A stretch of 64,000 bases of DNA from Amnibacterium kyonggiense (GTDB lineage Bacteria > Actinomycetota > Actinomycetes > Actinomycetales > Microbacteriaceae). The stretch lies in NCBI RefSeq assembly GCF_004364555.1, contig NZ_SOAM01000002.1, positions 310,001-374,000 of the forward strand, read 5' to 3'. The notes below the pieces were generated by a model, which was not told the origin of the DNA, ran no database searches, and saw nothing but the letters and a program-made list of their open reading frames with translations. Shown piece by piece: positions 16,131 through 23,371 of this stretch; positions within the stretch are counted from its first letter, which is position 1; each line of letters opens with the position of its first letter. The position numbers and the translations under genes are program-made.

Positions 16131-17099
16131 TCAGTCCTCGTCGTCCGCCGCCTGCCGGGCCTCGGCGATCTCCGCGGCCTGCCGGGCGACCTGGCGGATG
16201 CGCTTCGGACTCTTCTCCCGCTCGCCGATCGCGCCGGGGGTCCACAGCTCGACGTCCTCGTCGGCGAAGGTCTTCGCCGCGCGGCGGGAGATGCGGGGCG
16301 CCTCGGCGCCGTCGGCGAGGCGCCGCGCGGTGACGAGGAAGCCCGTGTGCGCGACCATCCGGTGGTCCGGGCGGACGGCCAGGCCGTCGACGTGCCAGCC
16401 GCGGACCATCGTCTCGGTCGACAGCGGCTCGGTGAACGCGCCGGTGTCCCGGAGCGCCTCCACGGTCCGCGACAGCTGCGGCACGGTCGCGATGTACGCG
16501 ATCACGACGCCGCCGGGCGCGAGCGCGCGCTGCACCGCCGGCACGGTCTCCCAGGGCGCGAGCATGTCGAGCACGACGCGGTCCGCGACCTCGGGCTCGC
16601 CGGCGTCGAGGACCTCGCTCAGGTCGCCGGTCGTCAGCGTCCAGCGGTCGGGCGTGCCCTCGAAGAAGCCGGCGACGTTGTCGGCGGCGACGTCCGCGAA
16701 CTCCTGGCGCCGCTCGATCGAGTGGACGGTGCCGGTCTCGCCGACCGCGCGGAGCAGCCACAGGGTGAGGGCGCCGCTGCCGACGCCGGCCTCCACGACC
16801 CGCTGCCCGAGCGCGATGTCGGCGGAGGCGATGATCTGGCCCGCGTCCTTCGGGTAGACGATCGCGGCGCCCCGCGGCATCGACATGACGTAGTCGGTGA
16901 GGAGCGGCTTCAGCGCGAGGTAGCGCTGGCCGTCCGACCCGGTGACGACGCTGCCGTCCGGCGCACCGATGAGGAGGTCGTGCGAGAGGGTGCCGCGGTG
17001 GGTGTGGAACATCCCGCCCGCGGCGAGCGTGATCGTGTTCCGCCGGCCCTTGTGCCCGGTGAGCTGCACGCGGTCGCCGACGCGGAAGGGGCCGGTCAC
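16131..17099 (-). CDS. trmI: tRNA (adenine-N1-)-methyltransferase TrmI
   Basis: Product of 322 residues that methylates A58 in the T-loop of tRNA using SAM. Seen: N-terminal small domain (VGDRVQLTGHKGRRNTITL), SAM site VVEAGVGSGALTLWLL, HSIERRQEFADVAADN (acidic residue for the ribose), VLDMLAPWE and IAYIATVPQLSR. The 50-residue C-terminal tail is charged. GTG start at 17099 overlaps the HAD stop as GTGA, giving coupled translation. Confidence 0.92.
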   Translation of the reverse strand: MTGPFRVGDRVQLTGHKGRRNTITLAAGGMFHTHRGTLSHDLLIGAPDGSVVTGSDGQRYLALKPLLTDYVMSMPRGAAIVYPKDAGQIIASADIALGQRVVEAGVGSGALTLWLLRAVGETGTVHSIERRQEFADVAADNVAGFFEGTPDRWTLTTGDLSEVLDAGEPEVADRVVLDMLAPWETVPAVQRALAPGGVVIAYIATVPQLSRTVEALRDTGAFTEPLSTETMVRGWHVDGLAVRPDHRMVAHTGFLVTARRLADGAEAPRISRRAAKTFADEDVELWTPGAIGEREKSPKRIRQVARQAAEIAEARQAADDED

Positions 17100-17785
17100 G
17101 CTCGTGCCAGCTCGTCGGCGACGGCGGCGAGGTCCTGCGGGGTGCTGCCCTCGAGGGTGCGCCAGATCCGCCAGCGCGCCGGAGCGCGCTCCAGGTCCGG
17201 GTCGGGCAGCACGGCCTGGTGCGGGACGCCGACCGTCGCGGCACCGGAGGCGATCGCCGCGGCCAGCCCGGGCGGCGAGTCCTCGATGGCGACGCAGCGC
17301 GTCACGTCGACGCCGAGCAGCTCGGCGGCGCGGAGGTACGCCTCCGGGTCCGGCTTCGGCCGCGCGACGTCGTCGCCGGCGACCACCACGTCGAAGCCGC
17401 CGATCGGCAGCGCCGCCGCGACGGCCACCGCCATCCGGCGCACCGACATCGTCACGAGCGCCGTCGGGACACCCGAGTCGCGCAGCGCGGCGAGGAGCTC
17501 GAGGGCGCCCGGTCGCCACGGCAGGTCGCCGACGAGGCGCTCCGTGACGAAGTCGGTCTGCCAGGCGACGATGTCGTCGACCTCCATCCGGACGCCGTGG
17601 TCCTGGAGGACGCGGGCGCCGTCGCGGAGGCCGCTGCCGACGAGCGAGATCGCCTGGTCGTGGGTCCAGGTGCCGCCGAAGCGGCCGACGAGCTCGGTCT
17701 CGGCGGCGAACCAGAAGGGCTCGGTGTCGATCAGGGTGCCGTCCATGTCCCAGAGCACGGCGGAGGGGAGCTGCAGGGCGGTCAT
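17096..17785 (-). CDS. HAD-superfamily phosphatase
   Basis: Product of 229 residues with the haloacid dehalogenase motifs: WDMDGTLID (nucleophile and acid/base Asp), ALVTMS (motif II), ARPKPDPEAYLRAAELLG (motif III Lys) and CVAIEDSPPG (motif IV). The helical cap between motifs I and II resembles beta-phosphoglucomutase-like phosphatases; the substrate cannot be told. The frame is open further upstream, but the ATG at 17785 starts the domain directly and lies 8 nt after TATCCT, a possible -10. It heads the trmI-FKBP-pafBC block. Confidence 0.85.
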   Translation of the reverse strand: MTALQLPSAVLWDMDGTLIDTEPFWFAAETELVGRFGGTWTHDQAISLVGSGLRDGARVLQDHGVRMEVDDIVAWQTDFVTERLVGDLPWRPGALELLAALRDSGVPTALVTMSVRRMAVAVAAALPIGGFDVVVAGDDVARPKPDPEAYLRAAELLGVDVTRCVAIEDSPPGLAAAIASGAATVGVPHQAVLPDPDLERAPARWRIWRTLEGSTPQDLAAVADELARA

Positions 17786-17889
17786 CGGCCCCGAGGATAG
17801 CGACGCGGAGAGCGAACACCCGTCCGGCCCCGAGGCGGTCGGCCTAGGGTGGGGCGAATCGGCCGGCGGCCGATGGCGGTACGGCACTG

Positions 17890-18837
17890 ATGCGATTGGC
17901 CCGGGAGCAATTGGCGCAGACGAAGCGATTCCAGCGGGGACGTGTCCTCGTGGTGGCGTTCGAGGGGTGGAACGACGCCGGTGAGGCGGCCACGAACGCC
18001 GTGCGGATGGTGCGGGACGCGCTGCCTCTCACGACGATCCTCGAGATCGACCCCGAGCTCTACATGGACTACCAGTTCAACCGGCCGACGGTCGGTGCGG
18101 ACGAGCACGGCGTGAAGCGGCTGACCTGGCCCGGCGCGACCATGTGGGGCCCGGCGAAGCGCGGCCGCGGGCGCGGCGTCGTGCAGGAGGTCACCGAGCC
18201 GGAGGAGCGGATCGACCGCGACAACCTGTTCGTGCTGCTCGGCACGGAGCCCTCCCGCAGCTGGAAGGCGTTCGTCGCCGAGATCGTCGATGCCGCCCTG
18301 GTCGCGGACGTCGAGGGGATCATCACGCTCGGGGCGATGCTCGCGGACGTGCCGCACACCCGCCCGATCTCGACGTTCGCGTCGAGCGACGACGCCGAGG
18401 TGCGCGCCGACCTCGAGCTCGAGCGCAGCAACTACGAGGGCCCGGTCGGCATCCTCTCCGTGATCTCGGACGCGGCGGCCCGAGTCGGCATCCCGTCCGT
18501 CTCGATCTGGGCGTCCGTCCCCCACTACGTGCACAACGCGCCGTCGCCGAAGGCGACGCTCGCCCTCGTCGAGAAGCTCGAGGCCGTGCTCGACATCAGC
18601 GTGCCGCGCGGCGACCTCGAGGACGAGGCGGAGGCCTGGGAGACCGGCATCGACGCCCTCGCGAACGAGGACGAGGACATGGCCGCGTACATCGAGCAGC
18701 TCGAGAAGGCGCGCGACACGGTCGACTCCCCCGAGGCCTCCGGCGAGGCGATCGCGCGCGAGTTCGAGCGCTACCTCCGCCGGGGCGAGGGCCCCGGCCG
18801 CGGCGAGCAGCCGCCCCCCTGGCGCCCCGGCGACTGA
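17890..18837 (+). CDS. PAC2 family protein (proteasome-assembly-chaperone-like)
   Basis: Product of 315 residues with a PAC2 domain (about 15-260): VLVVAFEGWNDAGEAATNAV, GTEPSRSWKAFVAEIVD, GAMLADVPHTRPISTF and VGILSVISDAAARVGIPSVS. The family is universal in actinobacteria and related in sequence to a eukaryotic proteasome assembly factor; its role here is unknown. The acidic/basic C-terminal tail is low complexity. It is divergent from the HAD gene and apparently stands alone. Confidence 0.88.
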   Translation: MRLAREQLAQTKRFQRGRVLVVAFEGWNDAGEAATNAVRMVRDALPLTTILEIDPELYMDYQFNRPTVGADEHGVKRLTWPGATMWGPAKRGRGRGVVQEVTEPEERIDRDNLFVLLGTEPSRSWKAFVAEIVDAALVADVEGIITLGAMLADVPHTRPISTFASSDDAEVRADLELERSNYEGPVGILSVISDAAARVGIPSVSIWASVPHYVHNAPSPKATLALVEKLEAVLDISVPRGDLEDEAEAWETGIDALANEDEDMAAYIEQLEKARDTVDSPEASGEAIAREFERYLRRGEGPGRGEQPPPWRPGD

Positions 18838-18905
18838 CCAGCCGCCGCGCGGGCGGTGTGTCCGCTTCAGGAACCGGCGCCCGACGCAGGAGCGGGCGGC
18901 CGGAG

Positions 18906-18938
18906 CGGTCCTGATCGCGATGCACGGTCCTGATCGCG
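18906..18938 (+). repeat. short direct repeat in the 198-bp gap before the DUF559 gene
   Basis: CGGTCCTGATCGCG occurs at 18906-18919 and again at 18925-18938, a period of 19 bp (about two helical turns). The rest of the gap 18838-19035 shows a small CCGCC/GGGCGG hairpin after PAC2 and nothing else recognisable. The repeat could be a tandem operator or chance. Confidence 0.35.
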
Positions 18939-19035
18939 GCCCTGCGGAGCCGATTCGCCTCCTCCACAGCGGTGGGCAGCGACCCGAATCCCGGCGCGTG
19001 CCGATCCGCATCGCCGGGGTGGCCACCATGCCGGG

Positions 19036-19908
19036 ATGACCGTCTTCTGGACCACCGGCGAGCTGCGGGCTCGCGGCAAGTCGTCCCGACAGATCCGCCG
19101 CGCCGTCGGCGAACGCGTGATCCGCGAGGTGCGACGCGGCCACTTCGCCGCCGTCGACGCCGACGTGGACGTGATCCGCGCGGTGCGGGTCGGCGGCGTC
19201 GCGACGGCGAGCACCGGCACCCGCGCCATGGGGATCTGGACCCCGCCCGACCCGCCCGCCGGATGGAGCCCGGGTCGGGGCGGGGAGCGCCGGAACGTGC
19301 TGCGCATCGCGCTCCCCCGCACCGCTTCGCGCCTGCGGGACGCCGATGACGCGAGTGCGCCGTTCGTCCCGCGCCCGGACGTGATGCTGCACTGGACCGC
19401 CGCGGCGGACCTGGCCGGGTCCGGTCGCACGAGGATCGCTCCGATCCTCGTGCTGCTCGAGCACACGTTCCGGTCGCAGCCGCCCGAGCTCGCGCTCGCC
19501 GTGCTCGAGTCGGCGCTGCACCTGCGCTTCCTCCGTCCGAACGACCTAGCGGCACTCGCCGCGAGGCTCCCCGCCCACCTCGCCCCGGTCGTCGCTGCTG
19601 CGGACGGGCGCTCAGAGTCCGGCGTCGAGACGATCGTCCGGTTCCGGCTGCTGCGTCGAGGACTCCGGGTCGAGATCCTCGTCGGCCTTCGGGGCATCGG
19701 ATCGGTCGACCTGCTCGTCGAGGGCGTCCTGATCATCGAATGCGACGGCCGCGAGTTCCACGACGACGCCGAGGCCTTCGAGCGCGACCGCACGCGCGAC
19801 CTGACGGCGGCCAGACGGCGCTACCGCACGCTGCGGGTGACCTGGTTCCAGGCGCTGTTCCGGTGGTCCGCGGTCGAGGACGCGGTCTTCGCGGCGCTGG
19901 GACGGTGA
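19036..19908 (+). CDS. DUF559 (PD-(D/E)XK, Vsr-like) domain protein
   Basis: Product of 290 residues. The N-terminal 60 residues (FWTTGELRARGKSSRQIRRA, then VIREVRRGHFAA) look like the small HTH found in AbiEi-type proteins. The C-terminal third is a DUF559 nuclease-like fold: SGVETIVRFRL (Glu), GIGSVDLLV (Asp), LIIECDGREFHDD (Glu-x-Asp), then RDLTAARRRYRTLRVTW. These are the expected PD-(D/E)XK positions. Such genes are common as single, scattered copies in Micrococcales and have no assigned function. CACCAT stands exactly 6 nt before ATG, suggesting a leaderless message. Confidence 0.75.
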   Translation: MTVFWTTGELRARGKSSRQIRRAVGERVIREVRRGHFAAVDADVDVIRAVRVGGVATASTGTRAMGIWTPPDPPAGWSPGRGGERRNVLRIALPRTASRLRDADDASAPFVPRPDVMLHWTAAADLAGSGRTRIAPILVLLEHTFRSQPPELALAVLESALHLRFLRPNDLAALAARLPAHLAPVVAAADGRSESGVETIVRFRLLRRGLRVEILVGLRGIGSVDLLVEGVLIIECDGREFHDDAEAFERDRTRDLTAARRRYRTLRVTWFQALFRWSAVEDAVFAALGR

Positions 19909-19992
19909 CGCGTGCAGGCGCGCGTACCGCCTTCAGGCGAAGAGCGCCGCATTCGTCCTGCACGCCGCACGTCGTCCTGCGTGCGCGAGGGG

Positions 19993-20874
19993 TCAGTTGG
20001 GCTGGATCACGCCCGCCAGCAGGAGGCCGATCAGGAGGATGCCGATGAGGATCCGGTACGCGACGAAGGGCAGGAACGAGCCCCGGTTCAGGTAGCGGAG
20101 GAAGAACGCGATCACGACGAGGCCGACGACGAAGGAGACGACCGTCGCGGCGAGGGTCTCGGCGCCGTTGAAGATCTCCGGGGCGCAGCCGGTGGCGGCG
20201 GCCGCCGCCGCGGTGCACGGCTCCTTGACCGTCTTGTAGAGCTGGTACAGCCCCGATCCCCACACCGCGGGGATGGCGAGCAGGAACGAGTAGCGCGCCG
20301 CCGCGGCCCGGGTGTAGCCCATGACGAGGCCGGCGCCGATCGTGCCGCCCGAGCGCGAAACGCCGGGGACGAGGGCCAGCGCCTGCGCGAAGCCGAAGAT
20401 GACGCCGTCGCGGGTGTTCAGCTGCTCGATCGTCTTCCGCTTCTTCCCGAGGCGGTCCACCACACCGAGCAGGACGCCGAACACGATGAGGTCGAAGGCG
20501 ACGATCCAGAGCGACCGGAAGGTCGTCTCGATCATGGTCTGGAAGATCAGGCCGAGCACCACGATCGGGATCGACCCGATGATGATGAGCCAGCCCATCC
20601 GGTAGTCGTGGTCGGTGCGCGGCACGCGCGGCTGCCCGTCCGGGCCCTTCGTCCTGAGCAGACCGAGGAAGAACGCGCGCACGATGCGCACGATGTCCTT
20701 CCAGAAGTAGACGAGCACGGCCGTCTCGGTGCCGAGCTGGATGATGGCGGTGAAGGCCGCCCCCGGGTCGCCCGCGCCGAAGAAGAGGCCCGCGATGCGG
20801 ATGTGCGCGCTCGAGCTGACGGGGATGAACTCGGTCAAGCCCTGGATCAGGCCCAGCACGAGCGCTTCGATCAC
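19993..20874 (-). CDS. uppP: undecaprenyl-diphosphatase
   Basis: Product of 293 residues, the membrane phosphatase that recycles the cell-wall lipid carrier; it also gives bacitracin resistance. Seen: [18 protein letters not shown] and [15 protein letters not shown], the two catalytic motifs, within eight or so membrane spans. A central insert (about 225-240, [14 protein letters not shown]) is alanine-rich. I chose the GTG at 20874 because GGAGG lies 7 nt upstream; a GTG three codons earlier would sit on that ribosome site. Confidence 0.93.
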   Translation of the reverse strand: MIEALVLGLIQGLTEFIPVSSSAHIRIAGLFFGAGDPGAAFTAIIQLGTETAVLVYFWKDIVRIVRAFFLGLLRTKGPDGQPRVPRTDHDYRMGWLIIIGSIPIVVLGLIFQTMIETTFRSLWIVAFDLIVFGVLLGVVDRLGKKRKTIEQLNTRDGVIFGFAQALALVPGVSRSGGTIGAGLVMGYTRAAAARYSFLLAIPAVWGSGLYQLYKTVKEPCTAAAAAATGCAPEIFNGAETLAATVVSFVVGLVVIAFFLRYLNRGSFLPFVAYRILIGILLIGLLLAGVIQPN

Positions 20875-20925
20875 CCTGCACACCTCCGGCGTCGGTCGCA
20901 GGAGGCTCCTGCTCGAAGCAGCACG

Positions 20926-21942
20926 CTATCGGGGAGGCTCCAAGGGAACGCGAAGCGCGCGCCGGAGACGCGGCTTCAGTCGGACGGTGGGCATCTCCGG
21001 GGCGGGGAGCACGTCGTCCCACGCCTCGGGGTGCGGCCCGAACCGGCCGTCGGCGCCGCCGGTCGCCCGCTGCTGCTCGACCTGCGCCTGCCACGCCGCC
21101 CGCGCGGCGACGATGTCCTCGTGGTCGCGGCCGACGAAGTTCCACCACATGGTCACCGGATCGGGGAACGGCTCCCCCGCCAGCACGAGCACGCGCGCGC
21201 CGTGCTCCCCCGCCTCGACGGCGAGGGTGCGCCGACCGGGCGAGAGCGCCACGAGCTGCGACCGCGTCGCGGCGAGGCCCTCCACCCGCACCTCGCCGAG
21301 GTCGACGAGCACGCCGACCTCGTGGCCGGGGTCGACCTCCGCCTCCCACCGGAGACCCGCGGGCAGGCGGACCTCCGCCCCGATCAGCGGCGTCGGCGCC
21401 TGGGGCGCGCCCTCCGAGCCGAGCCACTCTCCGACGAACACGCGCACCTCCGCCCCCGCGACCCGGCGCACCGCGGGCACGGCGTGCTCGAAGCGGCGAG
21501 GTTCCCCGGCGAGCGCCGCGGGCAGCGCGAACCACAGCTGCGCGCCGTGCACGACCGTCGTCGCGGGCGTCGAGTACTCGGAGTGCGCGACGCCGTTCCC
21601 CGCGGTCATGAGGTTGACCTCACCGGGCCGCACGAGCGCGGTCGCCCCGGTCGTGTCGCGGTGCTCGACCTCGCCCTCGAACAGCCAGGTCACGGTGGCG
21701 AGCCCGGTGTGGGGGTGCCCGGGGACGCGCATGCCGCCGCGCTCGGAGAGGTCGTCCGGGCCGTAGTGGTCGACGAAGCACCAGGCGCCGATCAGCGAGC
21801 GCTGCCGTTGCGGCAGGGTGCGCTGCACCCGCATCGCGCGGGGGCCGCCGAGCGGCACCTCGCGCGGGAGGAGCAGCTCCGGCGGCGCCGGGTCGCTCGC
21901 GGCCGCGTCCACCAGCTCTGGGTCCCGCTCCGTCACGCTCAT
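20926..21942 (-). CDS. pirin family protein
   Basis: Product of 338 residues with two cupin domains. The N-terminal one carries the metal ligands: FVDHYGPDD (His), PGHPHTGLATVTWLFEGEVEH (two His and Glu). The pirin C-terminal cupin covers about 185-290 and includes GEPFPDPVTMWWNFVGRDHE. Bacterial pirins act as quercetinases or redox-responsive regulators; the function here is unknown. A GGGAGG ribosome site precedes the ATG at 21942. It lies 47 nt after the M20 peptidase gene on the same strand. Confidence 0.88.
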   Translation of the reverse strand: MSVTERDPELVDAAASDPAPPELLLPREVPLGGPRAMRVQRTLPQRQRSLIGAWCFVDHYGPDDLSERGGMRVPGHPHTGLATVTWLFEGEVEHRDTTGATALVRPGEVNLMTAGNGVAHSEYSTPATTVVHGAQLWFALPAALAGEPRRFEHAVPAVRRVAGAEVRVFVGEWLGSEGAPQAPTPLIGAEVRLPAGLRWEAEVDPGHEVGVLVDLGEVRVEGLAATRSQLVALSPGRRTLAVEAGEHGARVLVLAGEPFPDPVTMWWNFVGRDHEDIVAARAAWQAQVEQQRATGGADGRFGPHPEAWDDVLPAPEMPTVRLKPRLRRALRVPLEPPR

Positions 21943-21988
21943 GCCGCCATCCTCCCGCCGATCGGCGCGGGCGGGGCGGCCGGCGCAG

Positions 21989-23281
21989 TCAGTAGGTGAG
22001 CAGCAGGTCCGTCAGCACCTTCGTGCCGAAGTCGAGGGAGGCGAGCGGCACGCGCTCGTCGACGCCGTGGAACATGGCCGGGAAGTTCAGCTCGGCCGGA
22101 AGCTGCAGCGGCGCGAAGCCGTAGCCGGTGATCCCGAGTTTCGAGAGGGCCTTGTTGTCGGTGCCGCCCGACATCAGGTACGGCAGCACGGGCGCGCCCG
22201 GGTCGTGCTCGCCGAGCAGCGCGATCACCTTCTCGACGAGCGGCCCCTCGAACGGGTTCTCGAGGCCCACGTCCGCGTGGACGGTCTCGATCTCGATCTC
22301 CGGGCCGACGAGCTCGCGCAGCTCGGCGAGCACCGCCTCCTCCTCGCCCGGCAGGGTGCGGATGTCGATGAGCGCGGTCGCCGTGTCCGGGATGACGTTG
22401 TGCTTGTACCCGGCCTCGAGCACCGTCGGGTTCGTCGTCGTGCGCAGCGTCGCGAGGATGAACCCGGAGGCGGTCCCGGAGGCGAGCACGACCGCGTCCT
22501 CCCCCGCCGCCTTCGGGTCGATGCCGAGGATGCGCCCGAGCTCGTCGACGAGGGCCCGGGTCGTGTCCGTGAGCCGGATCGGCCAGTCCTTGCGGCCGAT
22601 CCGCGCGACGGCCTCCGCGAGCGTCGTCACCGCGTTGTCGCGGATGAGGCGGGAGCCGTGCGCGGCCGGCCCGCGGGCGGTCAGCTTCGCCCAGACCAGG
22701 GCCTTCTCGCCGGTCTGCAGCAGGTAGGCGCGGCGCCCGGCCAGGTCCACCGAGTAGCCGCCGACCTCGCTGATCGCCTCCGTCGCGCCCGCGAAGAGCT
22801 CCGGGTGGCGGTCGACGATCCAGTGCGACCCGAGGACGCCGCCGGCCTCCTCGTCGGCGAAGAAGGCGACGACGAGGTCGCGCGCCGGCTGCCGTCCGGA
22901 GCCGAGGACGTCCTCCAGCGACGCGAGCATCATCGCGTCCATGTCCTTCATGTCGACGGCACCGCGGCCCCACAGCAGGCCGTCGCGGACCTCGCCGGCG
23001 AACGGGTCGACGCTCCACGCCGCGGGGTCGGCGGGGACGACGTCCGTGTGCCCGTGGAGGACGAGCGCGGGCCCCCGCGTGCGACCCTCGACGCGCGTCA
23101 GCACCGAGACGCGACCCGGTTCGGACTCGAACAGCCGCGTCTCGAGCCCCATGCCCTGCAGCACGGCCTCGACGTAGCCGGCGGCCTCCGCCTCCCCGTC
23201 GCTCCGGCCGGCGCCCCAGTTCACGGACGGGAACCGGACGAGGTCGCGGGCGAGCGTCGCGGTACGGCTGAGCGCGGTCAC
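21989..23281 (-). CDS. M20/M25/M40 family metallopeptidase
   Basis: Product of 430 residues, a two-zinc aminoacylase/dipeptidase-like hydrolase. Zinc ligands: LHGHTDVVP (His, Asp), GRGAVDMKD (bridging Asp), FFADEEAGGVLGS (catalytic Glu and ligand Glu), and the terminal GGTDNKALS region in place of the usual His-containing motif. A dimerisation domain fills about 195-310. Substrate unknown. GTG start at 23281 has TAGCGT exactly 6 nt upstream, a leaderless-type promoter. A strong hairpin (23316-23352) separates it from the protease gene. Confidence 0.88.
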   Translation of the reverse strand: MTALSRTATLARDLVRFPSVNWGAGRSDGEAEAAGYVEAVLQGMGLETRLFESEPGRVSVLTRVEGRTRGPALVLHGHTDVVPADPAAWSVDPFAGEVRDGLLWGRGAVDMKDMDAMMLASLEDVLGSGRQPARDLVVAFFADEEAGGVLGSHWIVDRHPELFAGATEAISEVGGYSVDLAGRRAYLLQTGEKALVWAKLTARGPAAHGSRLIRDNAVTTLAEAVARIGRKDWPIRLTDTTRALVDELGRILGIDPKAAGEDAVVLASGTASGFILATLRTTTNPTVLEAGYKHNVIPDTATALIDIRTLPGEEEAVLAELRELVGPEIEIETVHADVGLENPFEGPLVEKVIALLGEHDPGAPVLPYLMSGGTDNKALSKLGITGYGFAPLQLPAELNFPAMFHGVDERVPLASLDFGTKVLTDLLLTY

Positions 23282-23315
23282 CGCTCCACGCTATCCGGCC
23301 CGGTCCCCGACCCGA

Positions 23316-23352
23316 TCCGAGCCGCGTCCCCTCGGCGGGGACGCGGCTCGGA
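23316..23352 (-). terminator. 16-bp hairpin after the S8/S53-like protease gene
   Basis: TCCGAGCCGCGTCCCC (23316-23331), 5-nt loop, perfect complement (23337-23352). On the minus strand it starts 19 nt after the protease stop and ends about 35 nt before the M20 start, so it isolates the two genes. Confidence 0.8.
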
Positions 23353-23371
23353 CCGTCGTGCGGGGTGCGGC

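Noticed and set aside
19910-19965. GCGTGCAGG ... CCTGCACGC inverted repeat between the DUF559 gene and uppP
   Set aside because: Only 9 bp of stem around a 38-nt loop; too weak to call a terminator or site.
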